From NCBI GenBank assembly GCA_032622095.1, contig CP136066.1, forward strand, positions 53,288,609 to 53,352,608: a stretch of DNA of 64,000 nt, written 5' to 3'. The notes beneath the pieces were generated by a model that was not told the origin of the DNA, did not search any database, and saw only the letters and a program-made list of their open reading frames with translations. Below, piece by piece: positions 1-11,110 of this stretch. Numbering within the stretch: position 1 is the stretch's first letter; each line of letters starts with the position of its first letter. The DNA is from Siphonodentalium dalli. Its lineage: Eukaryota; Mollusca; Scaphopoda; Gadilida; Siphonodentaliidae. A program made the translations under genes and the position numbers.

Positions 1-940
1 ATTTCTTTTCCGTTTCAAGAATTCAAGATTAGATTGATATATTTACCATGACATATATATTGGTGATCAGGGTTGTCTTCTGTTCATAGATGATAAATGC
101 AGTGAAATTGCTTAATATCTTTGGGAATAGCATGTAACCAAGTGTAATGACAGTGATCTGGTGTGATTTTCAAATTACGGCGGTGATTTTAGCCCAATAC
201 AACCGCCCAGCAATATTCTCTGTTGAAACGAAATGTTATATTTTGGACATGTTAGTAATTTTATAGCCCAATACAACCACCCAGCACTATTCTTTGGCGC
301 AAGGAATTATGTTTGTTTTTGACACATTTATATACGACGGGCCAAAACCATTTCTAGGTTCTAGTGACCCTATATTTTAACCCTAACGGAAACCTTGAAC
401 TGGCCAATGGCAGGGCTGAGGTCTGCATCCGAACAATTCTTGCATAGTGGAAAGAATAACCGTCGTTCGTTAACTCCGGATGAAGCATCGTGACGAGTTC
501 TCTCGCACTTTACTTGCTCCCACATACTCTTTACATTTTACATACTTTTCCCGTGTTATGCAGAACACAACCCGACATCGGGTTGAGTCACTCTGCATGC
601 TTGCGACAAAAATGGCAAAGATAAGATCTTCATAAGTTATTGTCGGTTTTTAAAGAGACTGTTCAGTTGACATTCTGCTAGTGCGATGTTACAATTCACA
701 ATTTTAACCGGCTGTGTCAGATTATGTGCTAACCTACATCTTTTCGTGTGTACGGTCTTTAACATGTGTTTTCACTGTGGCCCGCGCCATAGAACGAAAT
801 AACGGCTATGGATGGATACACACTTGTATGTAATTTCTGTATGTAAAACCCATGTATTTTACATGGTCACACCAATCATTGATAGTATTAATCGCCTGCA
901 CGCGATCGGTCCATTTCAACAGGCGAGACCAGTGCGTAGT
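1..940. other. AT-rich non-coding stretch with a short local duplication
   Basis: No gene recognised. A phrase of about 30 bp beginning TAGCCCAATACAACC occurs twice, near 190-222 and 264-296. The segment around 690-870 shares blocks with 3230-3470 and 15180-15350 (for example CCGCGCCAT followed by AACGAAATAACRG), so it belongs to a dispersed repeat family. Open frames near 812-1157 run into the terminal inverted repeat of the next element and look like chance. Confidence 0.5.
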
Positions 941-952
941 TATAAGGGGTCG

Positions 953-2229
953 GGGTCGATTCGGTCCAGGGCTGTTTCGGCCGGGCTTGTTCGGCCGGGC
1001 TTGTTCGGCCCATGGTTTGGGCCGAACAGTCTCACCTAAAAATGATTTTATCAGTAGGATGTTTATATATATTTTTTTCTTTTGTATGTTATTTTATTAT
1101 TATAATAAAGCGTTTAATATTTTGATTAAAGTGTATAAAAGGGTAGCATTGCTCTAATTTATATTATATATATTGATCTTATGATTTGATTTAATATTCT
1201 TACCTGTGATTTGTCTGTGAGAAAGATGATAATAAAGTTGTAGATATATGTTACTATATAGATTGGTACATGTATCTACCTTTTTACACTCAGAACGGCT
1301 TCTGTCATGTTTGTTTGGACAAGATAAAACGGTGATTGATCTGAGTTGAGAATCACTCAGTTGGTGAGTTGAGACTTGTTCATGCAATCACAACATGTTT
1401 GTTTAAGTGAGGCTTGTTCATGCCTATCACAACATTGTTCTATCTATTTAAGGGTAGTGTGTATGCCCCAACACCATATCCCATTAGTTCTTCAATTTGA
1501 TTAACAATGAGCCGACGATACAGTTTACGAGTATTACCAACCAGCACTGACATCGACTATCCATGTGCCCAATGTACAAAGAATGTCCGACCACGTCAAC
1601 ACGCCCTTTCCTGCGACAGATGCGGCCAGTGGCAGCACAGATTGTGTAACACCGGCGTTACACAGAAAAGTTATTTTGACGCCATGAAGGGGCTGCCTTC
1701 AATCAACTTTGTGTGCAGCAGATGCCCCGACACAATTGCTTCAGCATTTCTGCGAGAAGAGAGGTAAAGAAGAAGAAGAAAAATACCTACGCTATGTTTT
1801 AATATTTATAAATAAATAATGTATTTCCAATTGTCCATGTTTTATCTTGTTTTTAATCATTAAATAACCAGATGTTTTATGATGTAAACTGTATATATTT
1901 ACTGTTTTAACTTGTTTTTAATCAATAAATGTTCATATCTTTCATCATATATTCACGTTATTGTTCGAAATTGTTGCAGTGTTAATTACTATGTGGGTAT
2001 ACCCATTACTATTGTTGCGAATAAAACGTTAATTACAAACATAAATCTCCATTGTCATCAAAAGACCGGTCCCAAATCAAAGGCAATTAACATGCCGTCC
2101 AATTAACACCCACACTACCTAATTACCCGAATTGAATAGGGGCCGAACGAGCCCGGCCGAACGAGCCCGGCCGAAAGAGCCCTGGACCGAAAAGTCGAAG
2201 ACCGAAAGAGCCCTGGACCGAATCGACCC
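953..2229. mobile_element. TIR DNA transposon carrying a PHD-finger ORF
   Basis: The left arm (953-1011) reads GGGTCGATTCGGTCCAGGG and continues with repeated TCGGCCGGGCTTGT blocks. The right arm (2140-2229) is its reverse complement with an extra internal duplication of about 30 bp. The arms are GC-rich in an AT-rich setting and enclose one ORF with a zinc finger (1507-1767). No clear target-site duplication was found; similarity may continue outward (GTAGTTA on both sides). Long, internally repetitive TIRs and an N-terminal PHD-like finger recall MULE-type elements of invertebrates. That class assignment is inference. Confidence 0.6.
1507..1767 (+). CDS. PHD-type zinc-finger ORF, transposon-associated
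   Basis: This 86-residue ORF has a complete Cys4-His-Cys3 pattern: C20-x2-C23, C36-x2-C39, H44-x2-C47 and C70-x2-C73, with the typical CDRCGQWQHRLC core. This is the PHD-finger ligand order, and such fingers usually bind histone tails or other proteins. It lies alone between inverted GC-rich repeats, so a role in a transposon protein is more likely than a host chromatin gene. The stop lies in AGAGGTAAAGAAG, which is also a good splice donor (AG|GTAAAG), so the ORF may be the first exon of a longer, now missing transposase. No transposase domain is visible downstream. The start is the first in-frame ATG. Confidence 0.55.
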   Translation: MSRRYSLRVLPTSTDIDYPCAQCTKNVRPRQHALSCDRCGQWQHRLCNTGVTQKSYFDAMKGLPSINFVCSRCPDTIASAFLREER

Positions 2230-2644
2230 GCTAACTACCAAACTAACTGTTATCAAGAAATTTCAGGCCAGTTATAAACATGTCTTCTTTCGTGGATGCC
2301 GAAATGAATAAATCCTGTCTGATATCTGTCGCTGTTTTTCACGAGTTTTAATTCATTTCGAAAGGTGGTTTGGGTCCGTCGATTTTATACTTTATTTGCA
2401 TAATGTTAAGCTCTTTTAGGACGATACCGGTTTGTTGACGTTGATCGGATAATTTGAGAGCGAGCTCATGTGATAATTTTCAATTGGGATTTCCATGCAA
2501 ATACCCATTACAGCGCCAACAAATTAATGCAGGTACAGTGCTGAAATTAAAAAGTGACAATCCCCCATTTTTCACCCATAATTTACAGAAGAGTATATGT
2601 TTCTCAAGCCAAAGGTTGAACAAGTTCCTAACTGTCACAATTTT

Positions 2645-3235
2645 AGCCTGTACATACTTGAATTAAAACATTTTCGACCATAATCCATGATTGGGTGGCT
2701 GGTTCTCAAAATCTTGGAATAACTAAGGCTTTTAGTTGAATATTTCAGCCGGGATTATCTGGGAAAGAATGCACAATATAATGTTTTACTTAAATAATCC
2801 ACATTTGTTCATTGTGCGTATACATGTATAACAACAGAGAGGAAAGGTTGCAGGGGGTCAGGATTGAGTGTGCTGCATGCCCCCCCCCCCCCCATCGAGG
2901 AATTATGCAATGGTCAGTCCGGTAGCTTCCGGGCTAATGGAGCCCCCATGCTGGGGATCATAGCCCCTGCCTTGGGGGAATCCTGAGGCCATCACTGGTA
3001 TAAAAATCAAGACTGACAATGGTTTAAACAGAACGTTCACCATTTGGGTTATCGCGCGAATAATTATTTTAAGCGGCCTGACGACTTCGTCCGAGTCAAC
3101 ACCTCTCTGCACGTTCACTCACGTTTTGACTCACTGTGGTCAAACATAGCCGCAATGATTGGGTTGTCCGTGGACACATTTTACATATTTGTATGATCCA
3201 TGTAAAACGCCAAATACACGATATTTACAGAGATT
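2645..3235 (-). repeat. Dispersed repeat, inverted copy of 63339-63860
   Basis: Read on the minus strand, this segment matches 63339-63860 in the same order: TTTACATGGATCATAC, CCAATCATTGCGGCTATG, GACTCACTGTGGTC in one orientation, the GCGCGATAACCCAAATG block, and then the part containing CATTTTCGACCAT. The copies are diverged and have indels. A shorter related piece lies at about 32925-33090. No coding content is supported; the 71-residue minus frame at 2903-3118 is chance. Confidence 0.7.
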
Positions 3236-3303
3236 ACATGCATGTGTGTATCCACCCTATGACTCCATTATCTGCTTATTTCAGAATAAAATAACCACAT
3301 TGT

Positions 3304-3448
3304 GTACATATTTCACATTATAGGTCGATTATGTACATATTTCACATTATAGCTCGATTATGTGCGTATTTCACATTATAGGTCGATTATGTGCGTATTT
3401 CACATTATAGGTCGATTATGTGCGTATTTCACATTATAGGTCGATTAT
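3304..3448 (+). repeat. 29-bp tandem repeat, five copies
   Basis: Five head-to-tail units of exactly 29 bp (3304, 3333, 3362, 3391, 3420) each contain TTTCACATTATAG and TCGATTAT. The last three are identical and the first two differ at one to three positions. A single unit in the same flanking context occurs near 15310-15345, so the array is a local expansion inside a dispersed repeat. Confidence 0.9.
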
Positions 3449-3469
3449 GTGCGTACTTGCGCGAGGACA

Positions 3470-4755
3470 TTTTTTATCAACAGAGAAATCTCAAAATAGC
3501 TTTAATGACGACATTGGAATATGAATCATATACTCATGCATGTTCAATTGAATATTTTTTTTTTTAATATTGATTATTCGCAGGACTCTAAAATTTAGTT
3601 ACCCCTGGTTGTGTTGACAGCAATGACGGGGAGAGGCATGGTAGCTATACTGGTCAGTAACTAATTTTATTCTGGATCAAAGTGAGACAAGTGTTTCTTA
3701 TACTGTATTTAGCTTGTGGGGAACAAACTAGTGGAGACATAGACATAATATTTTATCGAATGCGTTGTGGATGGCGCATGGATATAAATGTAATTATGCG
3801 CCGTCAACAGCGAGGTCGATAAAAGATTCAAGATTATGATGCAAGTTGTGTTCTGTATTTATTCTACACCATCGTGTCAAATAAGTTCAGTGCATGACAG
3901 TCACCTTCATTTATAACATAGCTGCCTTTGTGATTTCAGTCTGTTGGATAAACAGTAATGATCGGGACATCCCCCCGAAGCGGATTGTTAATGTAATGTA
4001 TGTCATCTTTCTTGGCGACAGCGTCAACAAAATAGTTCCGGCTTGTATTCCACTAGAGGCATACAATAATATGTATTCAGTGGCTGGGATTTGGGCGATT
4101 ACATGTGCCCCACTTCAGTAGGTGTGGAATAATGCTCTATAGTGTATTATATTTTATTTCTATTTACAAAACTGCGATATTTTGGTCTATTTTGTAAATT
4201 ACGTTACTTTGTGGTAATTTCAGCTTGTCCACTATAGTGCAATCTTGATTGAGACTGGCAACACACTTGACATCATGCATGACAGCCCATCCAGTACAAC
4301 ATAATTAATTTAACTTCTTGTCATGTTTAATAAACGACTAACTTGCATACGAAGTGGAAAGATATTATTTGATTGAATTTTGGTGTGTAGTAAATACAGA
4401 ACCAACTCACACCTGTACACGGAGTAGGCAAACAATTTTGCACTTATTTGTTAAAGTGTTATGCCACAAGATGCAACTTGACACTGGCCACTCATCTAAT
4501 ATTTCATAAAACCTGTGCCACAACAAACTCGTGCGATAGCGTTCACCACATTGACAGTCTATATTCACATGTTTTTTTCTTTGAAGTGATTATTTATCTT
4601 ACATCAATATTATTGTATAATATTTATAAGCTTTCATGTATAATTTATCTTGCAAGCTTTACAGATGGATTATCTCTTCCTATAACAAGTTGTATATAGT
4701 TTCATGGGTATAACATAATAAGTATGAATCGAAACGCTTATATCAATTAAAGTTA
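3470..4755. other. AT-rich non-coding stretch
   Basis: No gene, RNA or terminal repeat is recognisable. A fragment AAAGATTCAAGATTATGATG near 3821-3840 recalls the LINE 3' tail at 10989-11060 but is too short to assign. Confidence 0.4.
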
Positions 4756-4759
4756 CTCA

Positions 4760-5200
4760 ATTCGAATCGATGGTCCCCATATATTCAGATTCCAACAACA
4801 ACAACAATATTTTTTCAAATGCCGCTTCAGTTATCAGAATCGATTAATTTCCCAAAAATGATGATAACCACTGTAAACGAAAGTATAAAATTGCTCGAAA
4901 CGTGTTATTTATCAACATGTTGTTGATCAACGAAATGGTATCAACGAAATTTGGCCTCATTATCAACACAAAGCCACTTGATTTTAGAGTTATCCATCTT
5001 CATCCGCAATTTGGTCCGAGACCTTCGGCTCGTCGACTTTTTACCAGTCCACTAATAAGCCTCGATGGTGAAAAATAATAGATTTAATAAATCGATATGT
5101 AATAATTCTGAGATTTGGTGGGTGGGTTCCTCGACTCGAATCAAATAATTTTTACCCCAGAATCCAATTAAATAGTAATTGAGGGAGTTTAATATGATTA
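4760..5200 (+). repeat. Dispersed repeat, direct copy at 8130-8540
   Basis: ATGGTCCCCATAT, CAGATTCCAACAACAAC, ATGCTGC/ATGCCGC, TATAAAATTGC and TTTTTACCCCAGAA occur in the same order in both copies, with indels between. No protein domain is visible. The family is not recognised. Confidence 0.65.
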
Positions 5201-5221
5201 TTTTTCTTCAATGTTGAGTAT

Positions 5222-5400
5222 ATTTTATATATGAGCGAGGTCAAGGACACGGTCCACATGAAATTGAACCCGCCCATACTGTTCGCCTACATACCAAATT
5301 TGAGTCGGATCGGTCGAGCAGTTTTCGAGTCTATAACACACATACATACACACATAATGCAGACAGAAGTTCCAAAATATATAATAGATATATGTCCCAT
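5222..5400 (-). repeat. Helitron-like fragment related to 53507-53744
   Basis: The reverse complement begins with a TC-type end and GGAACTTCTGTCTG, then carries AACTGCTCGACCGATCCGAC and the TTTGGTATGTAGGC block. The intact mini-Helitron at 53507-53744 has the same order. The hairpin and CTAG end are absent here, so this copy is 3'-truncated. A third relative lies at 50270-50487. Confidence 0.55.
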
Positions 5401-5837
5401 TTGATAATCGCATTATATAAGAAAATATTGATATAAAATCAATATTAATTGATAGTAGCGTTCCCATATAGGTGTTTTTGACTCATTTTGTTATATCCAG
5501 GAACCTATAACACTTGTTATGGGAACAGATTATTCATCTTTAAATTGAGGCCTGGAGATCATACAGTATGTCATTTCATATTTGGGAAATATGATTAACA
5601 TTGGTATAAGTGAACTACATTGCTGGAACCTGACTTGTGGATTTTCATCAACTGGCGGGGGGGGGGGTGTCTGAAAAAGGTGGCTGCCAAACAGTATCTG
5701 TGGACCATTTCTCAAATGTGTGACAATCTTCAGCTGTTTAATATCATACACATGCGTTGTAAATTACCATTTCAAGTGATGTGAAATACTCCGGTAGGGT
5801 GATCAAATATAAATGGAGGATCATCTTGTTCAAAGTA

Positions 5838-6141
5838 GTAGATTTTACAAATATTATATCCAAATTGACAACACACACCGTCATTCTTATATATTAATTA
5901 AATGCAGTGACTCGGTGCGAAATCGATTTCGTTAGTTTATCGCCGATAGATGCGTCCCGAATCGAGTAGTAAATATTTACATTTGAGCGTAGTTCAGACG
6001 ATGTTTTCTATGGAGTGGTACGGTCGATTTGCTTCAGATTTTCGGCCATGTTAGTAGAATGGTACATTCCTCCAGTTGGCATAGCATACTGGATACTAAC
6101 TGATCAGTTTCACGCACCCGAACAAGTCCATACTATGTCTT
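5838..6141. repeat. Dispersed repeat, inverted copy at 42905-43205
   Basis: Reverse complementing 42905-43205 gives the same succession of blocks, for example TAAATATTTACAT, TAGTTTATCGC and CAGACGATGT. The similarity continues beyond 6141 across TCTTTAATAAC, where the other copy carries a MITE insertion. Confidence 0.7.
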
Positions 6142-6149
6142 TAATAACT

Positions 6150-7480
6150 TATTGTGAATGCGGATGGATGACAAGTCACATTATTGTAATTGGTGATGTG
6201 ACAATCTTTAACTAAGGAATTTTCTGTTCTCTGTTCATGTAAATCATGTAAATGAAGCCTTGATTTTGACTACAGGAGTGGAGCAGTGGACGTACTATTA
6301 TTCCTCTAATTTATTAACTGACTGAAACAGCAGAAGCTGAACTTCTGAAGTGGACCATCTAATTTAAAAGTCTACAGTGAACACGTTTCTCAACTGTTAC
6401 TGCGGTGTCAACCAATAGTTTGAAGGTTCCTCCAGCACGTGAAATATGAATTCCCAGCTTTATTTGTTGGATATATAGTTATATACCAGACATGATCAAG
6501 ATACATGTATGGTGTTATATGCAAGTTCATGCAAAATAATTATACTCTTTGAGAATTAACTTTTCTCTAACAAACTATTGGTAGCAACTTGGTATTGGAA
6601 AACGATGACAGTTATAATATGGGTTTACTTATCTACTAAAAATAGGATAAGCCAGTGGGTGTCCATTAATTCATTAATTGTTTTCGCACTTTGAGGGAAA
6701 TATGTCCATACATGTAGTGCTGATTCATGGCTAGAGCAATTAAATAACTTCAAAGAGACCAAATATAATCTGGGTGTTTGATGTCGTGGCGCATTATCAG
6801 TGTCCTGTGGATTCTGCTCCTGAATTGTATGTAGGCATTGATACTGAATCTCAATTTTCATGATTGACCATTATTTCCTATTTACAATAATTGGATACAA
6901 AATTATTTTGTCCTGCAATTCATGGAGAAGAGATTCCTGTGCAATAACTAATACAGCATAAACTGCTGGTCCCACTTTTGCCTGTAACTTATCATGTAAA
7001 TTTTAACGCTACTTATCTGACAGTGCTGTCTCGTCAACGTTCAATACAGATAAAAATGATAATTTTATGCTCAGTTTTTGAAAAATCCTCATGTCATCGA
7101 TACGGGAGATGTGGCTTGCAGTCATTCCAAAGATCCTCGTGCCATGTCAATTGAAGAGGTGACTTTGATGCTGACTCCAGAATGAGAGCAATTATTAATA
7201 TGCATGTATTATTAAAACAGTGCCTGTAACTCTATTCATAATAATATTGTTTGTATTTTCATCGCCATGTCATGGTACAGGTCTATATAAATTACAATGC
7301 CAACTATCTCTAAAGTTAGGTCCATCCCGCAAATACGATATACATGAATCTGATAACTTATTCCCCGGGAGTTAATACTTTGGCCTCAACCATACGATTC
7401 TGATTCGACGTTACGGTTGATATATATCACCCAAAATGTCCAATGTTTTCAAAGAGAATGCATGTAAATATATTACGCAT
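6150..7480. other. AT-rich non-coding stretch
   Basis: Nothing is recognised on either strand apart from the continuation of the preceding repeat to about 6200. The short open frames here have no recognisable motifs. Confidence 0.4.
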
Positions 7481-7489
7481 AAAGTGTAT

Positions 7490-7870
7490 GGATTTGAAAT
7501 ATACACAATACTGCCTACTAAATACGACACAATTGTTTAGGTTGTTACACAGATGTGTTTAAAATAAAGTACACACTACTGTGTACTACACTTTTATCAC
7601 ACAACTGTGTGTATGTTTATTACACATAAGTGCGTCGTGGCTACACAGATATGTGTAGAACTGTACACAAATTTGTATAAATAAAGTACACTAACTGTAC
7701 TAACTGTGTACCAGCCATTTACTACACATAAGTGTATGGTGGCTACACATATATGTGTATAGAACTGTATACATATTGTGTGTACCACAATTGGTACACA
7801 GTTTCTACACATAAATGTTGGGGAGCAAATGTTACACATATATGTATACAAAACGTGTAGTGTTTCTACA
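7490..7870. repeat. Short-palindrome cluster with a duplicated 100-bp unit
   Basis: The stretch is built from variants of ACACATATGTGT and GTACAC. A block containing TACACATAAGTG, GTGGCTACACA and ATGTGTA occurs at about 7619-7680 and again at about 7722-7790. This makes a long minus-strand open frame (7597-8001) rich in repeated short motifs, which I do not regard as a gene. Confidence 0.6.
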
Positions 7871-8129
7871 GTGTTTTTCAGAGAATATGATTGCCAACGG
7901 TGGGGACCCTCTTGGACCAGACGAAAAGCCCATATACTGGAACAGAAACTAAATTTGGACCACCGCCCTTGGGTTAGAATCTGATATCTCAATCTTATCA
8001 CGACCCCTAGGACTGATCATTTTCCAACTAGGTGTCATTTGAGTCGAAAATTTGACTAACAGCTACATGTATAAGAACAATTACATCTCACTTCCACCCA
8101 TTAGTTAAAGTTTAACTGTTATTTCGTTT

Positions 8130-8540
8130 GAAGGAACTCAGTCCGATTCGATGGTCCCCATATCATCAGATTCCAACAACAACATTTCTTGAAATGCTGC
8201 GTCAGTTATCATATTAATTAATATTATCGATTAATTGCCAAAAACAATTCTAACCACTGTCAACTATAGTATAAAATTGCCACAAAAGTGTTATAAGTCA
8301 ACATTTTGTTCAACTTAATTTGGTATCGAGAGTATGTCGGTCGGCATTCGTCGAATATTTGCCAGGCCGCCAAATATTCAGGTGGTGGAAATAACAGACT
8401 TCAAATCTCGAAATTTGGTCACTCTGGGCTTTGATGGGGGAATCTCGACTCAATTCTAATATTTTTACCCCAGAAGCCGAAGAAATAGTAATTTAGGGGC
8501 GTTAAATCTGATTATTTTTAATGATCAGGGGACTCGTATT
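8130..8540 (+). repeat. Dispersed repeat, direct copy of 4760-5200
   Basis: The blocks match those described for 4760-5200. The copy differs by several indels and lacks the extended central part of the first copy. Confidence 0.65.
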
Positions 8541-8549
8541 ACTTTGAAA

Positions 8550-9490
8550 TTGTTCAACTTTAAAATTACTTCTTCGGGAACACAAACGCTGTTTAAAAAA
8601 GTGCTCTTGAAATTATTGTATGTGTTTTTTGTTATCTCTGCTATTTAGTCAAATTGAATTTCTTTGGGAAAAACCGCTCTATAAAAGAATCGCTTTAAAA
8701 AAACAAATATTCCTTTTAATTTCTTAATATATCCGTTATTTCGTGCCCGTGGTCAGTTCAGTTATATAACGTAAAGATGGGCGTAAACGGCACAGAATTA
8801 AGTATCTATATCTGATAATGCTATGTGGATCGGGTGAATCCCACACTCGCTAACAATCAGCACAAACTTTCGATCGCAAAGCTTGCATGTTTATGAGGAA
8901 AATAACTATTATCAGAGTTAAATTTAGATGTAAATTATTTTTCTGGGATGTATACCCATGACACAACCGATTATATCACATAATAGAAAATGAGACACTA
9001 TTTTTCCAAGATTTTTTATCCACACATCTTGATTTTGTTATGCAACCAGTGAACTTGTAACCTTAATTCCATTAAATTAAATTGTCTGGCAATCAGATCA
9101 TTGCCGCTGTGTTCTTGTGACGAAACACCATTTTAACTAAAGAGCACAAAAATCGTATTTAGTGACTTTTGTCAATTCCCAAGAAAGAAAACAAGAAATT
9201 TGAAACCAGCGTATGCTGTACTATCGAACGATATAACACCGAAACGGACATTAAACGAGGAACCGGTTTGTATCGATTGCAGCCTGTGACATAGCAATTG
9301 TATATTGTACTCCCTCAATTTGTGGTAATTCTGTTTTGGGAATAATTATTGTTGTCCAACAGCTTTTCCCGATCTGTTACAGCGCACCAGTCCCCAAGGC
9401 TGGCAAGTGAATGGTTCAATGGTTATGACATTGTTCAAGTCACCCGATCCGTACAACAAATCGCACGGGCGCATTATCACATTGTGTAAG
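8550..9490. other. AT-rich non-coding stretch
   Basis: No coding, RNA or transposon feature is recognised. Confidence 0.4.
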
Positions 9491-9619
9491 AGATGAAACG
9501 CTCTTCATACAACATCGGATCTCGAGTAACCATGAACGATCTTCATGTTTTCACTCCGGAAAAGAAGTCTGACCCGAATTTTCTGAATACGTCTTTCCCT
9601 GTCATGTTAAGTTCGCCTA

Positions 9620-10153
9620 ATGTGTTTCCCAACAACAAGCATGGACTATATTATAAGTTATACTGGCTGCAGTAAGTTTGTGTACAGCCGAAATATGGTG
9701 AGTAGCACCCGACCTATACCCAGGGTCGATCACTTAAGTGTTGGAGGGCAGGTTTCTGTGATAGCCATCTCGGCGCTCGTCGATGTCCAGCATTGGTCGA
9801 AATACCATAGAGTGGCCCCCCTTGGATTGGCATCGTTCAATTACGTCGATACCGATAACGTCTATACTTGTGTTTGTCTCGTGGCAGGTTGTATGCAGGT
9901 ATGGAGCAAGTCCCGAGAATGGATGTGTTTAGCCGTGTACCGTCACAATGTGTGGTGCGTCTCACCCGTATTGTTATTGGGAATAACCTTTTTGAGGGAG
10001 TGGATAATTTCGAACGAGCCACTGAATACATTTTGGTTGAACAGTAAAAATAATGCACGCAGATTATCAACTATCACCAACAATCATATCAACAGACTGA
10101 CAACAAAATACAGAATGTGTACCACGGTGTGTATAATTCACTTGCAATATTAA
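9620..10153 (+). CDS. Unrecognised open frame of 177 codons
   Basis: This is one of the longest open frames outside the mobile elements, and I cannot assign it to a family. The translation has scattered Cys and Trp residues, no obvious signal peptide at the first Met, no repeat and no motif that I recognise. There is no clear splice acceptor or donor at the ends. In about 64 kb of AT-rich DNA an open frame of this length could occur by chance once or less, so it is listed at low confidence. It could also be a diverged exon or a transposon relic. Confidence 0.12.
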   Translation: MCFPTTSMDYIISYTGCSKFVYSRNMVSSTRPIPRVDHLSVGGQVSVIAISALVDVQHWSKYHRVAPLGLASFNYVDTDNVYTCVCLVAGCMQVWSKSREWMCLAVYRHNVWCVSPVLLLGITFLREWIISNEPLNTFWLNSKNNARRLSTITNNHINRLTTKYRMCTTVCIIHLQY

Positions 10154-10572
10154 CAACCGATTCAGTCACTGAATAATCAAATCAGTGATAATCAGGGCGT
10201 CATATATGTGTACCTACTGCTAAACTCTGCTACCCAGAGCATTAAAGCATGTCGATTCTGAGCATTGAGCATATTCAGGCTCAATGTGAAATAATACGTT
10301 CAACTTGAAGTGAAATGATTATATTGAGTGAGTTTATTAATAACGTACCATATACGCATATCATTACTTGGAAATTATTGAGAGCTAATTCCACTATAGC
10401 ATTCTTAACGTCTATATGTATCTAGCAAACCACAACTAGAGATATTGCAGAGGACTTCTCCGGAAACGCAAACGGACTTAAACTTCTCTAAGTTGGAGAT
10501 TCCTGAGAATTTCGTGCGATAACGTTGTCTACTTCAACACATATAATGTAATGGATAATATTCGAAGCAGAG

Positions 10573-10631
10573 GGTATTCAGTAAAAGAATCGAGGGGGCG
10601 CTTGCGCTGAGTTGATTCTTGACCGAATACC
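10573..10631. repeat. Imperfect hairpin with GC-rich apex
   Basis: GGTATTCAGTAAAAGAATC pairs with GATTCTTGACCGAATACC around an apex containing GGGGGCGCTTGCGCT. Outer flanks GATAATATTC and GAACATTATC extend the dyad. It resembles the other long hairpins at 16837, 18193, 29757 and 49537 in layout. Confidence 0.6.
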
Positions 10632-10984
10632 AGATGCTGAGAACATTATCTAACTTAAAACTCACCCATCGAATTGTCATTGGAGCGAACTATCCAAATA
10701 GTTTGGCATACAGCTCTGTCTTAATTACATGGGTACACATCCACAGTTCAGCGGACAGTTATTGTTGTACAATGTGATCAGAATGAGCATAGATAGATAT
10801 TTTCGAAAATGCTCTTCAAATTTCATCGTTGGTTGGTAATGAAGTAAAAACGCTTTTTATAAAATGTTCTGGCATCGAACAACTAAACCTGGTAAAACTG
10901 CCTCATTCAGAAGTCGAAAGCACACAAATAGCTTGCATAAATTGGTTTACTGATTCTTTATCATTGTTGTCTGGTGTAGAATAC

Positions 10985-11110
10985 AAGAGATTCAAGATTC
11001 AAGATTTTATTCGATAACGAAAGCTCCATGTCGGAACATCAAAATTTTGTAAATAGTAGAAGAAGAGAAGAAAATATAACAATAAATAATAAATAATATA
11101 ACTATAATAA
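10985..11110 (-). mobile_element. LINE-like 3' tail fragment
   Basis: On the minus strand the segment ends with AATAAAATCTTGAATCTTGA, a polyadenylation-like signal followed by a short tandem repeat. CR1/L2-type LINEs commonly end this way. No coding part remains. Confidence 0.35.

Noticed and set aside
812-1157. Overlapping plus-strand open frames
   Set aside because: They run through the GC-rich terminal inverted repeat and low-complexity AT sequence, and no protein motif is seen.
3304-3448. CRISPR-like array
   Set aside because: Units are directly contiguous with no spacers and the genome is eukaryotic.
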